The notes: generated by a model from the sequence alone, not told the origin. Numbered from the stretch's first letter, positions 10,740-21,500 are shown. The stretch is 64,000 nucleotides of DNA from Heloderma charlesbogerti (GCA_026122225.1 JANEZZ010000401.1:248001-312000); one strand, 5' to 3'. Numbers and translations: made by a program.

Positions 10740-11880
10740 TAGCCCCATAGCATCAGGAGAGAAAAGGAGGAGGGGGCGCGGCCGGAGAGGGGGAGGAGAA
10801 AGCAGGGAGGGGCGTGGCCTGAGGGACGCGCTGAGGAGCTTCGAATCTCCCGTGCCCCGCCTACTTCTTGCTGCTAATGGTCTGGCGCTAAAGCTTTTCA
10901 TTGGTCAGCTTGCTCCGTCCGTCAAATAAAGCCGGCGAATTAGAACCGCGACGGAGAAGTAACCGTAGGGGGGCGTCGATCGGACCGGACCCGCGACCAG
11001 GAGGCGAAGACGGAGGCAGGGTGGGCCGCGGGGAAGAGCAGAAGAGGCGTGGCTCGGAGGGGAGGGGCGGTGCTTTGAGAAGGGAGACGGGTTTCTCGAG
11101 GAAGCGCGCGTGGCCCCAGCGGGGACGCTGCCCAGTGACGCGAACGGCGGGGGGGGGGGCGTGCTCCAAACCGAGGCGAGGAGGAGGGAAAAGGAGGCGT
11201 GGCTCTGAAGCCGGCGCCGAGAGGCGGGGCCTGGAGGGGCGCTCCTGAGGAGAAGACGGAAGAGGGGCGGGGCTCCGCGGCCGGCCCTCCCGCCCTCCTT
11301 TTCCCGTCCCCCTCGCCGCGCGCGTGCGCGCTCCGCTCGTGCCCCGTCCCCCGCTCCCCTCCCCCGCCGCCCTCCTCCTCCTCCTCCTCCTCCTGTCAGC
11401 GGCCACCTGAGGGAGCCTCTTTCCCCTCCCCCACCCGGCCAGGCCCTCCCTGCGAGGAGGAGGAGGAGGAGGACGCGGCGGCGTCGGCCCTGCGGGGACG
11501 CGGAGGTAGAGCGAGCGAGCCCCGGGTCCGTCGTGGGGGCCCCCTCCCCTCCCGTTCCCGGCCGCGGGGGGAGAGCGCGGGCCGCTCGCTCGGCCCGGCG
11601 GGCCTGCGGGGGGTGCGGAGGGCGTCCCGGGACGGCACCCGCGGCCACGAGGGGGGCCCGCCGCCTCGGCGCAGGCGGCAGCCGCCGGGCTCACCCCCAG
11701 GCCAGGCGACGGGCCGCTGTTTGCGGCCGGCTAATGCGGGGCAACAGCTTGCACCGCCTGTTCCCGCGGCAGCATCGCCCGTGGTCAATAGCCCGCGCTC
11801 TTCGCGCCGCGAGGCAGCTGGCCGCGCGAGCAGTCGGCGACCCGCGCGACCGGCTAACGTGTCTTACCGCGAACATGAGT
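10740..11880. promoter_or_regulatory. CpG island 1, probable promoter and first exon
   Basis: Over a kilobase of very GC- and CpG-rich DNA, including (CCT)n at 11,373-11,395 and (GAG)n at 11,455-11,471. A CCAAT element TCATTGGTCAGCTTGCTC occurs at 10,898. Long open frames on both strands are low-complexity Arg/Pro/Gly shadows of GC content, and I do not call them genes. A + strand first exon might end at CGGAG/GTAGAG (11,505/11,506), but that donor is only fair. No start codon with convincing coding sequence is seen, so any exon here is probably 5' UTR. Identity of the gene is unknown. Confidence 0.7.
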
Positions 11881-12455
11881 TGATAACTTGCACTGTTCGT
11901 TATCAGTGGTAACCGGTATTATTAGTTATCATTAGCTCGCGCCCCTCCTTCTTCGCGATAAGTAGCCATGCGAGTTGTCAGCAACCAGCATTATTGGCCG
12001 TTATTTGTTACCAGCTAATATGAGTTAATAACTTGCACTATCTGTTAGTTATCATTAGCTCGCACTCCTAGTTCTTAGCGATAACTAGCCATACTAGTTG
12101 TCAGTAACTAGCACTATTAGTTATCATTGGTAGCTACCATTATTCATTATTAAGAAATAATGTTTGATTTGAATAACTAATGGTATTTGTTATTAGTATC
12201 TAGTATTAGCTAGCATTAGCATTATACCTTATTTAGAACCAGCATTATTCGTTCTTTAGAACTAGTATTATTAGTTATCACTGGTAACTACCATTATTCG
12301 TTATTAAGAACTAATATTTGTTTTTAATTAATAGTATTTGTCATTATTAGTAACTGGTATTAGTGTCATTAGCTTGCACTATTAGTTATTAAGAACTAGC
12401 ATTATTAGTTATCATTGGTAACTAGCATTATTTGTTGTCGTTTATTGCACTGGCT
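11875..12455. repeat. Degenerate TTAGTTATC tandem array
   Basis: The sequence changes abruptly from CpG island to an AT-rich series of related words: TTAGTTATCATTAGCTCGC occurs at 11,922 and 12,045. A roughly 53-bp block with ATTAGTTATCAYTGGTA and CCATTATTC occurs at 12,114 and 12,268. A shorter version occurs near 12,403. Spacings are about 123-155 bp with internal subrepeats of TAACTAGCATTATT type. No match to a named family is known to me. Confidence 0.75.
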
Positions 12456-12714
12456 ATATAGCCCTTCACCATAGCTTCCAGGATGTTTTATATGATTGTG
12501 ATGATGTTTGATAATAACTAACAATATCATGACAACTTAGCATCATAGGAGTTGCCTTGGGGGGCTTTTAAAAAGTTGATATAACATGTACTTTTTATCA
12601 GCAACAATGCTACTTGGCATTTGTTGCCAATGCTAGTTGCTTTGAGAGTTGTGTTTTTTTTTAACAATGAGAGCAATTTCTTAGTATTTGGCAAATCCTA
12701 TTAACATTTGCGGG

Positions 12715-12790
12715 GGGGGAAATGACTGTAAGCTGCTCTGAGCATGTGGGATAGAGTGGGATATAAGTCAAATAAATAAACAACAATATT
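12715..12790 (+). repeat. SINE/LINE 3' tail fragment
   Basis: 'gtaagctgctctgagcatg' and 'gggatataagtcaaataaat' form the generic tail seen on tRNA SINEs here (compare 22.5 and 47.6 kb). Confidence 0.55.
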
Positions 12791-12832
12791 AATACTTAAA
12801 TGTTGTAAAAATTAGTTACCTTGAGGCTTATT

Positions 12833-12917
12833 TACGGTGCAATTCTCTGCACGTCTCCTAAGAGGTAAGCCTCAAGTGCAGTGGGGCTTACTCCCAGGTA
12901 AGTATAGGATTATAGCT
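12833..12917. mobile_element. Small MITE (I1 type), GGTGCAATTC termini
   Basis: Begins CGGTGCAATTCTCTGCACG and ends GTATAGGATTATAGC, an inverted pair. The core reads GGGGCTTACTCCCAGGTAAG, a hallmark of a family that recurs at 21.3, 34.15, 35.5-35.7, 36.0 and 40.4 kb. TTA-containing sequence flanks both ends. Confidence 0.6.
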
Positions 12918-12920
12918 TTA

Positions 12921-13289
12921 GGGTGCAATCCTATGGCTGCTAAACAGCAGGTAGACGGCCACAGAATTGCCTCCCCACCCCCTCCCCTGGTGCCTCGTAG
13001 CCCTCATCTCTGGGCTCGTAAGAACAGCGCGAAGCAGGGCAATAGGAGGTGGGGAAGGGCAAGGGGTGCATAAGTGCCAGTAGGATGCTTGCTTCCTATG
13101 CATCGTCCGGCCTCCTCACCCTGCACTCTGACGTCCCAGGCTAGACAGTAAAAATCAGCCATCTAGCTGCGAATGGAGCGTGGCTGGAACGCGGAGGAGA
13201 GGATCCTCTCCGCAGTCTCCCGCCATACATTTGGTAAGCGGTCGCCTCCGAGTTCAGAGGCGGACGCCTATCCCGATAGGATTGCTCCC
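12921..13289. mobile_element. Harbinger-like MITE, 369 bp, TTA target duplication
   Basis: Terminal inverted repeats GGGTGCAATCCTAT and ATAGGATTGCTCCC match at 13 of 14 positions. TTA lies directly outside both ends (12,918-12,920 and 13,290-13,292), as expected for PIF/Harbinger insertions. The interior is GC-rich and has no transposase ORF. It sits immediately beside the I1 copy, apparently sharing one TTA. Confidence 0.75.
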
Positions 13290-13323
13290 TTAAAGTTTAA
13301 TGGTGGGGGCATACATTGCTTAA

Positions 13324-13434
13324 GGGCGCAATCTTATTCACATTTCGAAAGGAAAAAGTCCTACACCTGGTTGGCTGGGGCATGCTGAGGGTTATAGGAC
13401 TTTTTCCTGTCAAAACGTGCATAAGATTGCACCC
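13324..13434. mobile_element. Fold-back MITE FB2 with TAA target duplication
   Basis: GGGCGCAATCTTAT and ATAAGATTGCACCC are the ends. TAA flanks both (13,321-13,323; 13,435-13,437). Inner arms include AAAAAGTCCT and AGGACTTTTT around a 'ggttggctgggg' loop. It shares termini with the 12,921 element but has a palindromic core. Confidence 0.75.
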
Positions 13435-13479
13435 TAAATAAACTTAATTACTATAATGTAGTGCTGCAGACTGTTCATA

Positions 13480-13690
13480 TGAGGGGGAGTTTGAGGAGAT
13501 ATGGGCCTATGGGGGGCTACTAGTCATTATGGCTATATATTACCTCCAGGGTCAGAGGCAGTAGGCTGGAGAACATTAGCAGGAGGGTTCTATTGCACTT
13601 GTGCCCTTCTGGGCTACGTATAGACATCTGGGTGGCTACTGTGGGCTAGATAGACCTTTGGTCTGATTCATTGGGCCTGTTGTTGGCCCG
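13480..13690 (+). mobile_element. CR1/L3-like LINE tail
   Basis: 'ggctactagtcattatggct', 'gagggttctattgcacttgt' and 'tagacctttggtctgattc' align by eye with the tail of the 6.0 kb copy. No coding part is left. Confidence 0.7.
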
Positions 13691-13729
13691 ATTTGCCCAA
13701 TACACTGAGCTCATCGGGGTTGTTTAATG

Positions 13730-13887
13730 ACATTTTGAATATGCAACATGCAATCGGGGTTGCCGTCACACAAACCTTGGTTTGTAGTAGGGTTTTGTGA
13801 GGATTGTTTAACTTTCAAATAACCCATGGTGGCCAGGCTCGCACAACACAGCAACCCCTTGATTGCGGGTTGCATATTCAAAATGTC
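13730..13887. repeat. Fold-back element FB3
   Basis: GACATTTTGAATATGCAAC (13,730-13,748) is exactly complementary to GTTGCATATTCAAAATGTC (13,869-13,887). Inside, GCAATC/GATTGC and GGTTGC/GCAACC continue the pairing imperfectly. It differs in sequence from FB1 and FB2. A similar element with 'aaaccatgg'/'ccatggttt' words is at 31.0 kb. Confidence 0.75.
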
Positions 13888-13889
13888 GC

Positions 13890-14834
13890 CCAGCACATAC
13901 TGTGGTACCCCCAGTGAACCTGGCGTATCATGTGAACTTGGCCAATACGTTCTTCATTGACTAAAACTCATGATTAAAGTTATTTCACTGGGTTGTAACC
14001 CTAATGATTATCATTATTATTGATGTAATTGCCCCAATGCTCATTTCCTGTATTTGCCAAACTGGGTCCCAAACCTCCAACTTCCCCTTCATCACATGAC
14101 TTTCCCCAGCACAACAGAGACACTCTAATATGGTGGAACCCAAACCCGTCTTTTATTGTTAATACTAACTGCTTTGAGGGCTTTTTAAATTTGAAAGATG
14201 GTGGTGTATATATATATTATTGTTTAGCTCTTTCGAGTGTTCATGTCATAAATGGGTAGTTGGTGGGGGTAGGTTTGGGCCCTATTTTGGTGACTGAATA
14301 TGCAAATTTGGAGGTGGGTAGTTCTAATAATACTACTAGGGTAGGTGGCATTTGACCAGTTGAATAATGGTCATGTATTTCTAATGCATTAAACTTTATT
14401 AGAACAACAACACAAAATATATTTTAACCTGCAGCTGGTTTGATGCTTATGCTAATTACAGAAACAAATTAGGTTAACTATTACTGTGAAACAATGAAAT
14501 ATTATCTTTTTAAACATTACAGTTTGTTATAACTCTTAATCTTAAGTAAATGTGAACAGTTCACTGAACTGTTCTTCTCTTCGGCTTTTATCCTGGAATA
14601 TCTGGGTCAGCCAACACTTATTTTTTGTTTTTCTTTTCTTTTAAGAAGGAAATTTAAAATAGAAATAAAACAAACTAACAGCAGCTGTTACAACAAAAGT
14701 CATGTGCTAAGTAGACTGGAAGCCAAGTTTTCAAGTATCATTTATATCGTGGAGTAGGTTCATGGCAGAAGCACCATTCAAACTGGGAGGCATACTTCCT
14801 GATTGGTAGCTCTTTCCCTTTGACACGAAGAGCC
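13890..14834. other. AT-rich spacer, no gene seen
   Basis: Includes (TA)n-like 'gtatatatatatta' near 14,207. No repeat family or coding frame with support is recognised. Confidence 0.25.
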
Positions 14835-15010
14835 GTGCTGGGTCAGACCAAAGGCCTATCTAGTTGAGTGCTCTGTTCCCACCGTGGCCAGTCAAATGCT
14901 GATGGGAAGCCCACAAGCAGGTCATGAGTGCACAATCACGTCTTCCTGCTTGTGTTTCCAGCAGCTGTGATTGGGAGACATACTGCCTCCAGTACTGAAG
15001 GTAACAGATA
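14835..15010 (-). mobile_element. CR1-like LINE tail
   Basis: On the + strand it starts 'gtgctgggtcagaccaaagg' and continues 'gatgggaagcccacaagcag'. The same minus strand family appears at 49.55, 54.17 and 56.7 kb. Confidence 0.65.
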
Positions 15011-15589
15011 TCCATCATGAGTATCCTACAGTGATTTGATGGGGTATAGCTGTGCATGGGGGTAAGGGAGAAGAGCTGGTCCTTTGAGGGCTTGTGCTGA
15101 TGATAAGCTAGGCTGTGTGTGAGGTGGGAATTCACTTCATGAAGGATAGTTACGTGTAGGGGATATTTTGTGCCCAGGGCAGTGGGGAGAGGGGGAATTA
15201 TTCATGGGGGTGTTGATGTTATTGGGGGGGGTGAGGAGGAGAGGGGTGTTGTGAGGCAAGAAAAAGAAGTGTTCTTGGGCATACAGAATGGAGGAGGATG
15301 AAGTAAGAATGGATGGGCGGAAGGGTGTGTCACTGTTTCGGCGGGGATGGTGGGTGTCAAGAAGGGCCAGGCAATGATGGAGGAGGGTAAGGAGGTGATC
15401 CTGTATGTGATAATTCTGTGGAGCCTTCTGGATGCTCTGCCTTGATTCAGATTCCAAAGCAATCCCTCTGTTTGGAAAGATTGGTCTGGGTGGTTCCCTC
15501 AGTGGGGAAGATGGTACATACCGAGCACATCCAGTATAATGAGAAGAGAGGGAGTTGCTGAGAGACAACGGGGTTCTTACAGAGTAGAA

Positions 15590-17330
15590 TGGAGTGGGGG
15601 CAGGATGTAGAGGACTGTGAAGGATGATGGAAACGAGCAGGCTAGGGAGACTCCAAAGAGGGTGGAAGCACTGGGATTATATGCACAGGATGGTGTGTGA
15701 ATACATTGGTACAGGTGTTCCGGGAAGGAAGGGCAAGCTGAAAGGGAGGTGGCACTGAGAATAGAAAGGAGGGAAATTAGGGGTGCAGCCAGGGGGAAGG
15801 TAATGTGAAAATGGGTTGGGGGGCATACAGAAGCTTGTTCTTCTGTGTAAGGAAAAAAGGGAATTTGCTGGTGGTAGAAGCGTTAGAAATAAGTGCTGTT
15901 GTGGAGAGCATCAAGAAAACTCTAGAGAACATATTTCAGAGGGGTAGTTGCATTAGTCTGTTGCAAGAAAAGCAGTGATAGTCTTGTGGCACCTTAAAGA
16001 TTATCAAATGCATGGCATAAGCTTTCATGGGCTGGAGCCCACTTCGTTAGATGCATGAAGTGTTATCCTAAGTTAACAGGCAGAGAGAGAATGTAAGCAG
16101 TGAGTCATAGGGCAATGAATACAGAGTGTGACAATTACTTTAAAGCTTAAATGCATGTAAAACAATTGTTCCATAACCAACAGAACATCACCACGTAGTA
16201 TCTGGAAGGCAGGCCTAGTTGGTTGAAGTGCCCACCCACAGGAAAACCCTGCCCTGTGCAGTTTAGGAGGCAGAAAACGTGGTATGCTTCAAACAACTCC
16301 TGAAAACACCCAGGTTTTCTTTGGCTTATAATTAATTGCAAATAATCCTACGCTAGTCCATCTTACTGTTCTTTGTATTGTTCTGAATCGTTCTTGTAGC
16401 TGGAATTGTTTCTAATAGTGTATTTAAATGTGATGTTTAATATGTATAAGTGAACTGCTTAGATATTTTATTATATTAAGTGGTATATCAGTATTACAAA
16501 TAAATAAATAATTATTGTAGCCATCACAAAGCCCTGTTGATAACACACATCCTAGCACTGGTAAACTGGTTAACACACACAGTGGGGTAATCACTTGGTT
16601 TTGGTTCGCCAGGATGCATTTTCTAGCTTGGTAAGAATGGTGAGCAGTTGTTTCATAGGTGACCATTGAGAGCTGAAGTGGTGGGCAAGGCCATAGAGAG
16701 GCAAAGTAGGAGTCTGAGAAGAAACCAATGTGTGTGTAGCGTCTTTGGCACGGTTTGGATGAAGAGGCAAGAGGAAGCTGAGAGAGACTAGGCAGAAACT
16801 GGTCACCTGGCATGATGCAGGCGGTTTTGAGTTTACTGGCATGAGCTGGTTTTGCTTGCACAGAGAGTGGTGGATGAAGATGTACTTTTGCAAGATAAGA
16901 TGAGCTTTAATTTTCTGGTACATTCTTGTTGTATACCTTGGGGGCCAATCTAGAAACAACTGTGGGAGGTGTTGTTTGTTAACCAGGGAGAGATGTTGGT
17001 AATGGAGGGCACTACTGAAAAGTTGCGCCAAGGAAGTAATTGTCCATGATTTAGTTGGGGATATGCCATATTTATGGAACAAGGACTGAAATAGGCAAGG
17101 GAAGAATGCTTGGGTATGCGCATGCAGGGCCATGAATCACGTGTTTGTGTGTGGAGTGGGATATGTGTCTCGGCTAAGAGGCATGCTACAAAAAATATGG
17201 GATGGAAATGCCGGGGAAGTGATGGCTCTCCGGGACAGAAAAGGGGAATTATGTATAAGCTGATGTGGTTAATGTGGGAAACAGCGGCTAGAAGTATGCA
17301 TTGACTGAACAAAGTTTCCAGAAACATCTC
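15590..17330 (+). mobile_element. Degraded L1-like LINE, interrupted
   Basis: Near 17,180-17,285 the + strand can be read as the cysteine/tryptophan-rich C-terminus of L1 ORF2. A WKCRG segment is followed about 15 residues later by YKLMWLMWE, comparable to the YYHMWWTC pattern. Frames are broken throughout. Positions 15,940-16,535 appear to be later insertions. The purine-rich 15,120-15,590 may belong to the same element. I infer the family from this short pattern only. Confidence 0.4.
15945..16110 (+). repeat. Interspersed repeat ('gtcttgtggcacctta' family)
   Basis: The sequence 'gtcttgtggcaccttaaaga' followed by 'agctttcatgggctggagcc' is a reptile repeat motif I recognise but cannot classify firmly. 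It interrupts the L1-like remnant. Confidence 0.6.
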
Positions 17331-18000
17331 TGCCCCTTGAAGACTTAAATGTGTTTTCTCTACCCTGAATGACTTAACTATCCACTACACCATGCAGCCT
17401 ATGGACTGGAACTGTAAATCCCTGTGCCTGCCTGTGGAAGGGGCAACATACTCTACCCCCCCCCATCCTCCCCCATTGATTTCTGTTCCTGAAATAGCTG
17501 GGGAAGTGAGACATTTCCTTCCTCTTGGATACAATGACAGGGATGTTAAGTCCTCAGGTGATGAGAACTGCCCTACTTTTCAGGTCACTCAGACCCTTGT
17601 TTTGTGTGTATCTGCTCAGGAGGGCCCCCAAACAGGGGAATTTTCACATGCCATTCTCCCCTCTCCCAAAGGGATGTGCTTTGTGAGGAAGATTTTTCAT
17701 GCTCTGTGCATGAAATCCACTGTGTCCTCCTACGCACACCGTTCTCCCTATAGTGTGGCTTTGGAGTCAGAGTTGAAAAATGTCTTCCAGGTTTGGGGTT
17801 GAATAGCCAGAGTTATGCTTTATCATACGCCTTTTAAAAAGTTAAATTGGAGACTGTGTTATATTGTTTTTCTGCCTTTTCATGTCTCCAACTCAGCAGC
17901 TGAAAAAGTAAGTTAGATGTACAGTGAGTTGTGCAGATAAATCTGCAAGCGGTTACTTGCCTGTCCACCCTTCCCTATGCTAGGTAGACAGGCATAGAAT
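17331..18000. other. Spacer, no supported gene
   Basis: An open + frame of 136 codons (17,392-17,802) crosses this interval. Its composition, lack of splice context and lack of any recognisable domain make it a chance ORF. C-runs near 17,457 mark low complexity. Confidence 0.3.
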
Positions 18001-18004
18001 TAGA

Positions 18005-18395
18005 CCTTAGTGAAGAGGGACTAGATAAAAGAGAGAGAAGAGATTTCTTTTTCTTTCCTTTTCCTATAATACGGAAACTTGGAGCTATCCAATGAAACTG
18101 ACTGGAGATAGATTCAGGTCAAACAGAAGGAAATACTTCTTCATGATATAAACGTTAAGTTATTGAATACATTGACACAAGGTGTGATGAGTCACTGGCT
18201 TAAAAATTTGTGGGGCACATATTTATTAGACATGATAGCTGAATACTGGTTTTAGGGGACAAACAGCAGGAGAGTTCTGTTATCTTCATGCTCTACCTCT
18301 GGGCTTCTTGGAGGCATCTGGCTGGCCACTGTGGCAAAAAGGATGCTGGTCCTTTGGGCTGACCAAGCAGGGGCTCTTTTTATGATCTTACATAA
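18005..18395 (+). mobile_element. CR1/L3-like LINE 3' fragment
   Basis: It retains traces of the ORF2 end ('gatagattcaggtcaaacag', then 'aaatacttcttcatgat'), and the tail 'ggcatctggctggccactgt' before 'ggggctctttttatgatc'. It is strongly diverged. Confidence 0.7.
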
Positions 18396-20112
18396 AGAAG
18401 TCTGGAAAGCCAGCTCTCTTCCAGAAGCTTTCTTCCCTGGTTGCCTACAGGAGATGTTTTACTTGCCAACAGGTTAAGTGGGTCATGTACAAATCTCTCT
18501 TTCATGGTAGCTATAGCAGCAACGCTTCTTCCCACGCTGCTCCGTAATGGCATAAGCCACTAAGCCACTAGTCATGGGGGGAGGAGCCAGTGCTACATCT
18601 CCTTCCTATGTTTGTGTTGCCCCTCCTGGAAATGGGAAAGCCATGTGGAAAAAGACTCCAAGGCTGCACACCTACAGCCCGTCAGCTGGTCTCCAGTAAG
18701 TTGTAGGATGTTGCAGAAGGGTTGTTACACTGGAGGGGCAGCACTTAATTCTCTGGAGGAACACCACCCCAGTACACTGGTGGAAAGCTACGTTGGTGTA
18801 CACATAGCACTAGCAGTGGGGAAAAGGGGTATTCCGGTAGCATAGTGAGGGAGGCCTTGGATCTACAGGATCTAAAGTGCTCTCATTTCCCCAACATGGC
18901 CCCAGCAAGGGAGGAAAACAAGGCATTTCCTTCCATTGGTGTTAATGGAAGGGAAAGTTTTTTAAAAATAGAACAGGGGGTAGAGGAAAGCCTGTCCCCA
19001 CTTCTGCCCTGGCTGGCACAAGCTGGCAAGACTTAGGAAGTGGCCGTTGTTCTGCCATGGATTCTTCCCCTTCACCCTCCCCCCCACACACACCACATAT
19101 GCACTTGCTCTGCCTGTCACTCACCGTTATTGACATGCGCAAACATTTTAAAGGAAAGTTGTTGTTTTTTGTTGAATGCACACAAAGCTGAAGCTTTAAA
19201 AGCATGCTGGCACAGGGGGAAAGTATTTTCTTTTTTGTTGTATTTGTGTGTGAAATTTGCATCCGGCCTTTCCACAAAATAGACTCTCTTTGGATCACCA
19301 TATAACGCAAGGCCCTCCTGCTTACTTGCAGGTGTCAGTAAAGGCTGCTGAATTTAACTTTAGGAGTATTGGCTGTGTGCCACAGCTTATCTATGGTTTT
19401 AGTAAGTAACATGTCCTTTTAAAACAGATCTTAAGAGGTTCTCCTGTGTGAGGATGATGGAACTGAGGTGAGAAATCTGTTTTCTTTGAGTATATGTATC
19501 ATTCCCAAGCCTCATATGAGTTTAAAAGAAAGGACAGAGCTTTTTAATCTGTTTGCAGGAAATAGCCCTTGCCTTTCTTCACTTGTGGTCGGGCTCATTA
19601 AGCATCTTTTTCAGGCTTTGTTTCTAACATACAAGATTGGGGGTTGTTATCTTAGCTGCTCTATATTTTGAGAATATATTTACTTCAGAAGTATGCCCTT
19701 TCCAATCTTTCTCCAGTTTTTTTTTTTACTTTATCCATATAATTCACAAGTGAATCACACTTCAAACTAGAAGCTACAGTCTAACTCCTTGAAATATTTT
19801 CTTGCCAAAAAAGGTGGGGGCAGGAGGAATCATCGAATATTTCTTTCCTGTTTATGTTGGGAGGAGGTGGGTGTCTGACATTAAAAGAGGCAGGTTAAGT
19901 CTAGAAATAGCTTCTGTCTCAAACTTATATCTGCCTTTTTATTTTAACTGGAAGGGTGATAAAAAGTTGTGTACGGTGTCAAGCTTTGTAGTGGAATTGT
20001 TTCTTGTAGATAAGTTATAGAAAATAATTAAACATTCCTTTGGAACTATGGGGGCGGGGAGGGCAAATTTCATGGCTTGTAGAAAAAAATGCTCCTCATA
20101 GAGTGCCATCTG
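18396..20112. other. Spacer, no gene or clear repeat
   Basis: Mixed composition with short C-runs near 19,080. Several ORFs under 125 codons occur on both strands without coding character. Nothing here can be assigned. Confidence 0.25.
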
Positions 20113-21063
20113 TGTTGTTGTTTATTCGTTCAGTCACTTCCGACTCTTCGTGACTTCATGGACCAGGCCACGCCAGAGTTTCCTGTCGGCTGTCGCCAGC
20201 CCCAGCTCCCCCAAGGTCGAGTCCATCACCTCCAGAATATTATCTGTCCATCTTGCCCTTGGTTGGCCCCTTGTCCTTTTGCCTTCCACTTTCCCTAGCA
20301 TCAGCATCTTCTCCAGGGTATCCTGTCTTCTCATTATGTGGCCAAAGTACTTCAGTTTTGCCTTTAATGTCATTCCCTCAAGCCAGCAGTCTGGCTTTAT
20401 TTCCTGGAGCATGGTCTGGTGTGATCTTCTTGCAGTCCAAGGCACTCTCAGAATTTTCCTCCAAAACCACAGTTCAAAAGCATCTATCTTTCTTCGCTCA
20501 GCCTTCCTTATGGTCGAGCTCTCGCAGCCATATGTTACTACGGGAGATACCATTGCTTTCACTATGCGAACCTTTGTTGTCAGTGTGATGTCTCTGCTCT
20601 TACCTATTTTATCAAGATTTGTCATTGCTCTCCTCCCAAGAAGTAAACGTCTTCTGACTTCCTGGCTGCAGTCAGCGTCTGCAGTAATCTTGGTACCTAG
20701 AAAGACAAAGTCTGTCACTGCCTCCACGTTTTCTCCCTCTATTTGCCAGTTCTCAGTCAAGCTGGTTGCCATAATCTTGGTTTTTTTGAGGTTTAACTGC
20801 AACCCAGCTTTTGCACTTTCTTCTTTCACCTTCGTCATGAGGTTCCTCTGCTCCTCCTCGCTTTCAGTGGTATTATCTGCATATCTGAGATTGTTAATGT
20901 TTCTTCCAGCGATTTTAACTCCAGCCTTGGCTTCATCAAGCCCAGCACGTCGCACGATGTATTCTGCGTACAGGTTGAATAGGTAGGGCGAGAGTATACA
21001 ACCCTGCCCTACTCCTTTCCTAATCTTAAACCAATCCATGGTTCCATGGTCTGTTCTTACATG
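20113..21063 (-). mobile_element. Divergent BovB/RTE element, 5'-truncated
   Basis: It has the same architecture and 3' signature (GTTGTTG then TTCAGTCACTTCCGACTCTTCG on the + strand) as the other BovB copies, but differs at many codons. It is therefore a separate subfamily. Homology ends at about 21,063, just upstream of the RT palm. Confidence 0.88.
20134..21039 (-). pseudogene. RTE ORF2 C-terminal half, active site damaged
   Basis: Open for 301 codons from the GVGQGCILSP motif of the RT palm to the C-terminus (VHEVTKSRK). The catalytic box reads RYADNTTESEEE: the second aspartate is Asn, and three residues (LMA in the complete copy) are missing right after it. The C-terminal region keeps LRVPWTARRS and LKYFGHIMRR, both conserved with the complete BovB. 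Lacking the endonuclease and RT fingers, it is a 5'-truncated dead copy. The long open frame despite divergence suggests moderate age or chance preservation. Confidence 0.87.
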
Positions 21064-21309
21064 GCACTTTTGTTGTTGCTGCTCATTTCACTCTGAAGAG
21101 AGGTCCCTGCCCCAAGAGGCTTATAATCTAAAAGTGAACAGCACAGAGAAATTGGAGGCAAAGGGAACACTCTGAAGATAGCCAAACTGATGTGCATTGG
21201 TAAGGCTTAACACTTCATTTTGGTTAGGGAATGTATAGTTTATGAAGAGGGGTGTATGTGAGGGGGATATATGAAATCTTCCTATTTTGAAGATTGTTTT
21301 AATGGCTTC

Positions 21310-21372
21310 CAGTATAATCCTAAGCATGTTTACTCAAAGGTAAGTATTAATAGGGCTTGCTTCCTAGTAATG
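21310..21372. repeat. I1-type MITE fragment
   Basis: 'ataatcctaagcatgtttac', 'tcaaaggtaag' and 'agggcttgcttcctagtaat' follow the family core of ATCCTATGCATGTTTACTC-like ends. Confidence 0.5.
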
Positions 21373-21500
21373 TGCTTATATGAAGCTGCCTTACACTGTC
21401 AGCCCAGGATGGTATACTCAACCGGCACAAGCTCTCCAGGGCTCAGAAAGAGAGGGGCCTTTCCTGTCCCTGTTGCCTGTGATCCTTTTCCAACCAGACA
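21373..21500 (-). mobile_element. tRNA-derived SINE (S1) fragment
   Basis: 'tatgaagctgccttacactg' is the 3' end of the S1 family in reverse. The internal part is diverged, and the tRNA head is not visible. Confidence 0.5.

Noticed and set aside
10888..11912. Long overlapping ORFs (up to 268 codons) on both strands of CpG island 1
   Set aside because: Composition is Arg/Pro/Gly/Ser low complexity on both strands, with no domain. GC-rich DNA lacks stop codons.
17392..17802. 136-codon plus strand ORF
   Set aside because: No recognisable domain, no splice sites, and C-run low complexity.
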